Positions 60,499-64,000 of a stretch of DNA of 64,000 nucleotides are shown in pieces (the first letter of the stretch is position 1; every line of letters starts with the position of its first letter). The stretch is from positions 74,868 through 138,867 of the forward strand of contig NEWT02000029.1 of assembly GCA_002869925.2 (NCBI GenBank), read 5' to 3'. Under the pieces are notes generated by a model. It saw only the letters and a program-made list of their open reading frames with translations. It was not told the origin of the DNA and did not search any database. The stretch is from Nitrospira sp. CG24A (lineage in GTDB: Bacteria; Nitrospirota; Nitrospiria; Nitrospirales; Nitrospiraceae). The position numbers and the translations under genes are program-made.

Positions 60499-61023
60499 AT
60501 GTCGATCATGGGGAGTCTTGAACGCACACGGTTCTTCGTCGGTCGCCTATTGACGACAGACGACTTGGATCGGGAGCAGGCCTACTTTCTCGCGAGATCG
60601 CGTCGCCACAACCGGTTCCTGCACGGCTGGGGTGTGGTGGCGGGCCTGGAGGTCAGTGTTTCCAAGGCGAACGAAGTTGTCGTTGCGCCTGGGCTTGCGA
60701 TCGACTGCGCCGGCAACGAGATCGCCGTAGAAGAAAGCGTTCGCATCCCGATCGGCCCGACTGAAGCTGCGCTTCACGTGGCCATTCGGTATCGAGAGAC
60801 CGAAGTTGAACCGGTCCCGGTCGCTGATGGAACGGAGTTCTCACGCATCCGCGAAGGCGCTGAGGTGGTGCTCCTTGAAGTCAATCCTTCCGCCAAACAC
60901 CGAGGCATTGGACCGGGAACGCCAGGCTGTGGCCAAGCCCACGCGTTGTGCCTCGCAAAGCTCAAATGGCATCAATCGAAATGGAAGCTCATGCAACGAC
61001 TTGGGATCCGGCATGCGTTTTGA
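60499..61023 (+). CDS. Protein of the ERTRFFxGxLLTxDD type, C-terminus replaced
   Basis: 174 residues from ATG 60499 with AAAGGGA upstream. [47 protein letters not shown] is a recognisable N-terminus of proteins seen near contractile injection or secretion gene sets and in stand-alone form. Strand-rich middle ([18 protein letters not shown]). The last 15 residues (RLGIRHAF) overlap the recombinase remnant and may be foreign. It starts 22 bases behind an attC-like core, as cassette genes do. Confidence 0.6.
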   Translation: MSIMGSLERTRFFVGRLLTTDDLDREQAYFLARSRRHNRFLHGWGVVAGLEVSVSKANEVVVAPGLAIDCAGNEIAVEESVRIPIGPTEAALHVAIRYRETEVEPVPVADGTEFSRIREGAEVVLLEVNPSAKHRGIGPGTPGCGQAHALCLAKLKWHQSKWKLMQRLGIRHAF

Positions 61024-61183
61024 CATACAGAAAGCCGTCAGGGATGCCGTGACGATGGCCAGTCTCACGAAACGAGCCACGTGCCATACGTTCAGCCATT
61101 CGTTTGCCACGCACCTAATCGAAAGCGGCTCTGACATTCGAACCGTCCAGGAGTTGTTAGCCGATCTGCATAAGAACCAGTGA
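61013..61183 (+). pseudogene. C-terminal fragment of an IntI-like tyrosine recombinase
   Basis: Frame reads [45 protein letters not shown] and then leaves the family pattern (ADLHKNQ, stop). Integron integrases have HTFRHSFATHLLESG[12 protein letters not shown] here. The box II arginine of HxxR is replaced by serine (HTFSHSF), and the final GH...Y part is missing, so it cannot be active. No N-terminal half is present. Confidence 0.75.
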
Positions 61184-61300
61184 TCAATGACCCCATCGTC
61201 GCAGTCCATTGAAACGGCAATGGTCATGGCGTATGGTTCACGAATCGCAGTGGTGTGTTCTACGGACAGAAATTGGTGGATCCGGCTCATATGCGGATCG

Positions 61301-61318
61301 GCCTAAACATTGTTAGCC
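61301..61318 (+). repeat. attC-like 3' end before the HEPN gene (candidate)
   Basis: GCCTAAAC (61301-61308) and GTTAGCC (61312-61318), preceded by a GATCCG/CGGATC stem. Resembles the end of an attC site; GTTAGCC deviates at one position from GTTRRRY. The cassette gene starts 16 bases downstream. Confidence 0.45.
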
Positions 61319-61333
61319 ATCGAAACTATCGAC

Positions 61334-62026
61334 ATGGAAAGTACCTGGGCCTCCGGTGCAATTGAGTTGCTGAAGCATGCCGACTCTCACGTTTCGTTGA
61401 GTTCAGCCTTCGATCGCCGAATTGCGTTCATAAGTGTCGACAATGCCGTCGAAACGATGATTCGAGTGTTTCTCTCCCTCCCGAAAGGCAAGTCAGGAGT
61501 CAGCGTGCCGCGCAAGGACTTTGACGAGGCCGAGAATAGTTTCCCCAAGTTGTTGGCGCTGCTATGGACTCACGGCAGTTCGCGCCTCACAGGGCTGGAT
61601 GATTCTGACATCGAGCACTATCACAGAATCCGCAACAAGCTCTATCACGATGGTACGGGCCTAAGCGTGGATGAGCAGTATCTGCTGGCCTACCGTCAAA
61701 TCGCATCGCTCCTCTTGCAGAGGCTCTTTGCCGTTGCGTCGCCCTCGCCAAGACCAGCGGCAACGCTCGAACACCTTATCGTCCTATGGAATCGCATTGA
61801 GGAGGTGCTCAAAAGGAAGCTGGATTCAGCAGGTATCGATCGCGGACACACCTACTACTGGGAGGAAGCCAAGATGAGGGGAATCCTGTCGATGGAGGAC
61901 ATTTCGTCTCTCACTGAACTGCGCATGATTCGGAACAAGCAAGTTCACTCAACGTCCATTGATGCGAAGCAAGTCGAGTACGCCATCGATGTGGCGACCC
62001 GGCTTCTGCATCGCATCGATGGCTAA
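61334..62026 (+). CDS. Tandem HEPN-domain protein in a cassette-like setting
   Basis: 230 residues. Two HEPN-type R-N-K-x-x-H motifs, each in a helical domain: YHRIRNKLYHDGTGLSVDE (about residue 100) and LRMIRNKQVHSTSIDAKQVE (about residue 205), the RNxxxH signature of HEPN nucleases and toxins. It begins right after an attC-like core and its TAA lies in GGCTAAC, the first core of an attC-like site, as in integron gene cassettes. ATG 61334 is used; TTG 61310 inside the core is in frame. A toxin or defence role is suggested by the HEPN motifs, not proven. Confidence 0.75.
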   Translation: MESTWASGAIELLKHADSHVSLSSAFDRRIAFISVDNAVETMIRVFLSLPKGKSGVSVPRKDFDEAENSFPKLLALLWTHGSSRLTGLDDSDIEHYHRIRNKLYHDGTGLSVDEQYLLAYRQIASLLLQRLFAVASPSPRPAATLEHLIVLWNRIEEVLKRKLDSAGIDRGHTYYWEEAKMRGILSMEDISSLTELRMIRNKQVHSTSIDAKQVEYAIDVATRLLHRIDG

Positions 62027-62082
62027 CCCTTCGTTTGAGCCGACAGACACCGGCAAGCCGGTGTCTGCGGATGAACTCAAAC
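62021..62082 (+). repeat. attC-like recombination site
   Basis: GGCTAAC (62021-62027), then GTTTGAG (62033-62039) pairing with CTCAAAC (62076-62082), and a central perfect stem CAGACACCGG/CCGGTGTCTG (62044-62053 and 62058-62067). This is the standard attC hairpin layout. The right-hand GTTRRRY core is missing: sequence turns directly into the DUF1579 gene at 62083. Confidence 0.75.
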
Positions 62083-62442
62083 ATATTTCTTGGTCATGTT
62101 GTCGTAGGCGTCGATGCCGACGCCGGAGAAGGGCTGTCCCATCATCTGGGCATTGTATTCTTGATAGAGAAAGCGCCCGTCGAGCAGCATCTTCATCTCT
62201 GCGGTCCCCGTTGATTCTGTTGGTGGCTTACCCGGTTCCATCCATTCTTTAGTCGTGGTCGTCCAGCTACCGGCCAGGCCGGCAAATAGCTTATGCGGCT
62301 CGCCGGGAGTGGCCATCTTCTTCCAAACCTCCATCATGGCTTTCTCATCCATGGGCTGTTGGTGTTTCTTTTCTTTTGCCAAGGCCGGCGAAACCAGCAA
62401 CGTGACACACAATGTGGTAACAGTCAGTGATAGGAAACGCAT
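62077..62442 (-). CDS. DUF1579 protein, C-terminus cut off by the attC-like site
   Basis: 121 residues with signal peptide (LTVTTLCVTLLVSPALA). MMEVWKKMATPGEPHKLFAG, LAGSWTTTTKEW, STGTAEMKMLLDGRFLYQEY, GVGIDAYDNMTKKYV and stop. DUF1579 proteins usually run on for about 70 more residues after TKKYV. The stop codon TGA lies in the CTCAAAC arm of the attC-like site, so the gene was truncated there. Probably periplasmic; function of the family unknown. Confidence 0.85.
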   Translation of the reverse strand: MRFLSLTVTTLCVTLLVSPALAKEKKHQQPMDEKAMMEVWKKMATPGEPHKLFAGLAGSWTTTTKEWMEPGKPPTESTGTAEMKMLLDGRFLYQEYNAQMMGQPFSGVGIDAYDNMTKKYV

Positions 62443-62489
62443 AGGGACCTCCTTGTGGGTTTATGGTAGCGCCATTGCAGTGTACCGAG

Positions 62490-62936
62490 TTAGTCGGGGA
62501 TTTCAATTTCGACAAGTTTGCCAAGCAGGATCAGTGATTCTTGCCAGCCGAGGTAGCATGCCTCGGTTGGAATAACAGCAGGGACGTTCTCTTGCACGAT
62601 GTTCACGTCCGTTCCGCAAGACACTTCTGTCAGCGTAACCGTGACCTGCATGTCGCCCGGGAGGTTTGGGTCATCAAACGCGTCGGTGTAGCGGAGTCGT
62701 TGATGCGGCACGAGTTCAAGGTAGTTGCCGCCGAACGAGTGGCTCTTACCGGTTGTGAAATTGGTGAACGACATCTTGAATGTGCCTCCGACCTTCGCAT
62801 CCATGTGATGCACCTTACACGTAAAGCCATTGGGAGGAAGCCATTTTGCCATCGCATCCGCATCGAGGAATGCGCGATAGATCCGTTCGGGTGTGGCACG
62901 AAACACGCGGTGTAAGCGGATAGTATTGGTGTCCAT
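62490..62936 (-). CDS. AHSA1/START-like SRPBCC protein
   Basis: 148 residues from ATG 62936 with GGGAGAGAG upstream. IRLHRVFRATPERIYRAFLDADAMAKWLPP is a typical start of the AHSA1/activator-of-Hsp90-like SRPBCC family; it continues with HHMDAKVGGTFKMSF, LELVPHQRLRYT, VTVTLTEVSCGTDV and GWQESLILLGKLVE. A cytosolic hydrophobic-pocket protein, ligand unknown. Paired on the strand with the VOC gene, 31 bases away. Confidence 0.93.
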   Translation of the reverse strand: MDTNTIRLHRVFRATPERIYRAFLDADAMAKWLPPNGFTCKVHHMDAKVGGTFKMSFTNFTTGKSHSFGGNYLELVPHQRLRYTDAFDDPNLPGDMQVTVTLTEVSCGTDVNIVQENVPAVIPTEACYLGWQESLILLGKLVEIEIPD

Positions 62937-62967
62937 GGTTCTCTCTCCCTGTTTTGGTATGAGGGGC

Positions 62968-63453
62968 CTATTGCCCGGCGTAAGCTCGGTTGATTTGCTC
63001 AATGTCTGGTTTGGTCATCTGGAGAATGGCCGCCATGAGTCGTTCGGACTTCCGCGGATCCTGATCGCGCAACATCTCATCCCAGGCCGGCACGACGATT
63101 TGCCAGGACAAGCCATATTTGTCTTTCAGCCAGCCGCAGGGGCCTTCTTCTCCGCCTTCGGAGAGCTTGCTCCACATCTCATCGATTTCTGCTTGAGAAT
63201 TGCACTTCACCATGAACGAGATAGCCTCACTGAACTTGAAAAGCGGCCCGCCGTTCAAGGCCACGAATTCCTGCCCCTCAATCTCAAACGTGACGGTCAT
63301 GACGGAACCCTTCGGCCTTTCCGAGACCTTCGAGCCGGCTTCTCCGTAACGAGTGGTATGCCCGAGTTTAGAATTCTTGAAAATCGACACATAAAACTTT
63401 GCCGCTTCTTCGGCCTTGTCGTCAAACCACAAACAGGGAGTGATCTTCTGCAT
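62968..63453 (-). CDS. VOC-family protein, PhnB-like
   Basis: 161 residues from ATG 63453 with GGAGGAAC upstream. [65 protein letters not shown] and [16 protein letters not shown]. This is the PhnB/'3-demethylubiquinone methyltransferase-like' branch of the vicinal-oxygen-chelate superfamily. Often found with AHSA1-type genes as here. Substrate unknown. Confidence 0.93.
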   Translation of the reverse strand: MQKITPCLWFDDKAEEAAKFYVSIFKNSKLGHTTRYGEAGSKVSERPKGSVMTVTFEIEGQEFVALNGGPLFKFSEAISFMVKCNSQAEIDEMWSKLSEGGEEGPCGWLKDKYGLSWQIVVPAWDEMLRDQDPRKSERLMAAILQMTKPDIEQINRAYAGQ

Positions 63454-63543
63454 GGTCTGTTCCTCCGAAATCAAATCAACCAGGTTCTATTTCTTAGTCG
63501 AACGGGGTCACCTGAAATCGACATCGCAAACGACCTCACACCA

Positions 63544-63685
63544 TAGGCTGTTCAAAATGGCCGTCCAACAAGGTCGCAGCGAGCGCGGCGACTGAGACGT
63601 ACGACCCGAGAACGCCGCTTAGGTCAAGGCGCGTCTCGGCGCGCCAGGGCTGGGCGGGTGAGACGAGCAATTTTTCAACAGCCTA
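63544..63685. repeat. Palindromic repeat element, GGCTGTTCAAAA ends (copy 3)
   Basis: GGCTGTTCAAAATGGCC (63546-63562) and TTTTTCAACAGCCTA (63671-63685). Interior shares GGCGCGTCTCGGCGCGCC- and GGGCTGGGCGGGTGAGAC-like blocks with copy 1 at 8453-8697. Confidence 0.85.
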
Positions 63686-63982
63686 CTAGCCGCCCGCCAT
63701 GGCCCCCACAATTAGAAGCGGCTCGGTACCCATTGCAACCGCATCGGGCAGCGGAGTGTCGGGTGATTCGTGCGACAGGTCCTGCTCGCAGGCGAAGAAC
63801 CGTACGAACGGTCGGCGTGTGAGCGTGACATGGTCGCGGATTGTCCCTCGCAGCATCGGATACCGGGCCTCAAGCGCATCGAGCACCGAACGCTGTGTGA
63901 CCGGGCTTTCGACGTCCAGTTTCACCTCTCCGTCCACCCGCGCTAACGTCCGCAAATGTGCCGGAAGCACAATTCTTATCAT
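63686..63982 (-). CDS. MoaD/ThiS-like small sulfur carrier
   Basis: 98 residues: [41 protein letters not shown], and a C-terminal AMAGG. The ubiquitin-like fold with a terminal diglycine is the mark of MoaD/ThiS sulfur carriers, which are thiocarboxylated for molybdopterin or thiazole synthesis or cysteine synthesis (CysO-type). GGAAAGGAAGGGC precedes the ATG. Which pathway it serves is not shown here. Confidence 0.85.
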   Translation of the reverse strand: MIRIVLPAHLRTLARVDGEVKLDVESPVTQRSVLDALEARYPMLRGTIRDHVTLTRRPFVRFFACEQDLSHESPDTPLPDAVAMGTEPLLIVGAMAGG

Positions 63983-64000
63983 GCCCTTCCTTTCCTGGAG

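Overview
The window is a 64-kb piece of a bacterial chromosome, most likely from Nitrospira or a close relative in Nitrospirota. This is inference. It rests on the mix of families: an LL-diaminopimelate aminotransferase route to lysine, very large PAS/CheB-CheR hybrid kinases, an unusual Crp/Fnr regulator with a TTRSR recognition helix, and short repeats whose ends read GGCTGTTGAAAA. No rRNA, tRNA or CRISPR array was found.

Layout. 0-8.5 kb is core metabolism: the end of argH, a small lipoprotein, lysA, dapA and dapB, then a YHS protein, a small lipoprotein, a transaldolase-like aldolase, a family-5 uracil-DNA glycosylase and a MltD-like lytic transglycosylase. 8.5-10.15 kb holds two palindromic repeat elements and an intact IS630-type insertion sequence with a tandemly duplicated left end, inserted 11 bases before the start of a glycerate 2-kinase gene. 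A large PEP-synthase/rifampicin-phosphotransferase-like protein follows, then two broken genes.

16-48 kb is an accessory stress and signalling island. It carries two NarL-type response regulators, a CBS protein fused to a secreted proline-rich protein, a Crp/Fnr regulator, small zinc-ribbon proteins, a glycosyltransferase, a CheB-CheR-PAS-kinase-receiver hybrid, and an operon of PAS kinase, single receiver and receiver-kinase-receiver. After these come envelope and stress genes: DUF1328, an outer-membrane barrel, CsbD, a previously unlisted metallothionein, DUF2934, a large catalase, YihY, hemerythrins, ElaB/YqjD-like and YqjE-like proteins, an AI-2E transporter-like protein, a BON lipoprotein and YtxH. 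Twelve copies of one 18-bp imperfect palindrome (ACTAGG-N6-CCTAGT) lie upstream of genes in this island and nowhere else that I saw. They look like the operator or promoter element of one shared stress regulon. Inverted copies of another 50-bp palindromic repeat lie near both ends of the island.

48-60 kb returns to housekeeping: rmuC, a MazG-like protein, panC-folK, dapL, an amidotransferase, a phospholipid-type methyltransferase and several lineage-specific proteins, separated by hairpin repeats. 60-62.1 kb has the marks of a relic integron cassette array: a DUF433/DUF5615 toxin-antitoxin pair, a fragment of an IntI-like tyrosine recombinase, a tandem-HEPN gene whose stop codon lies in a well-formed attC-like site, and a DUF1579 gene cut off exactly where that site begins. 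The last 2 kb carry an AHSA1-type protein, a VOC protein and a MoaD/ThiS-like protein.
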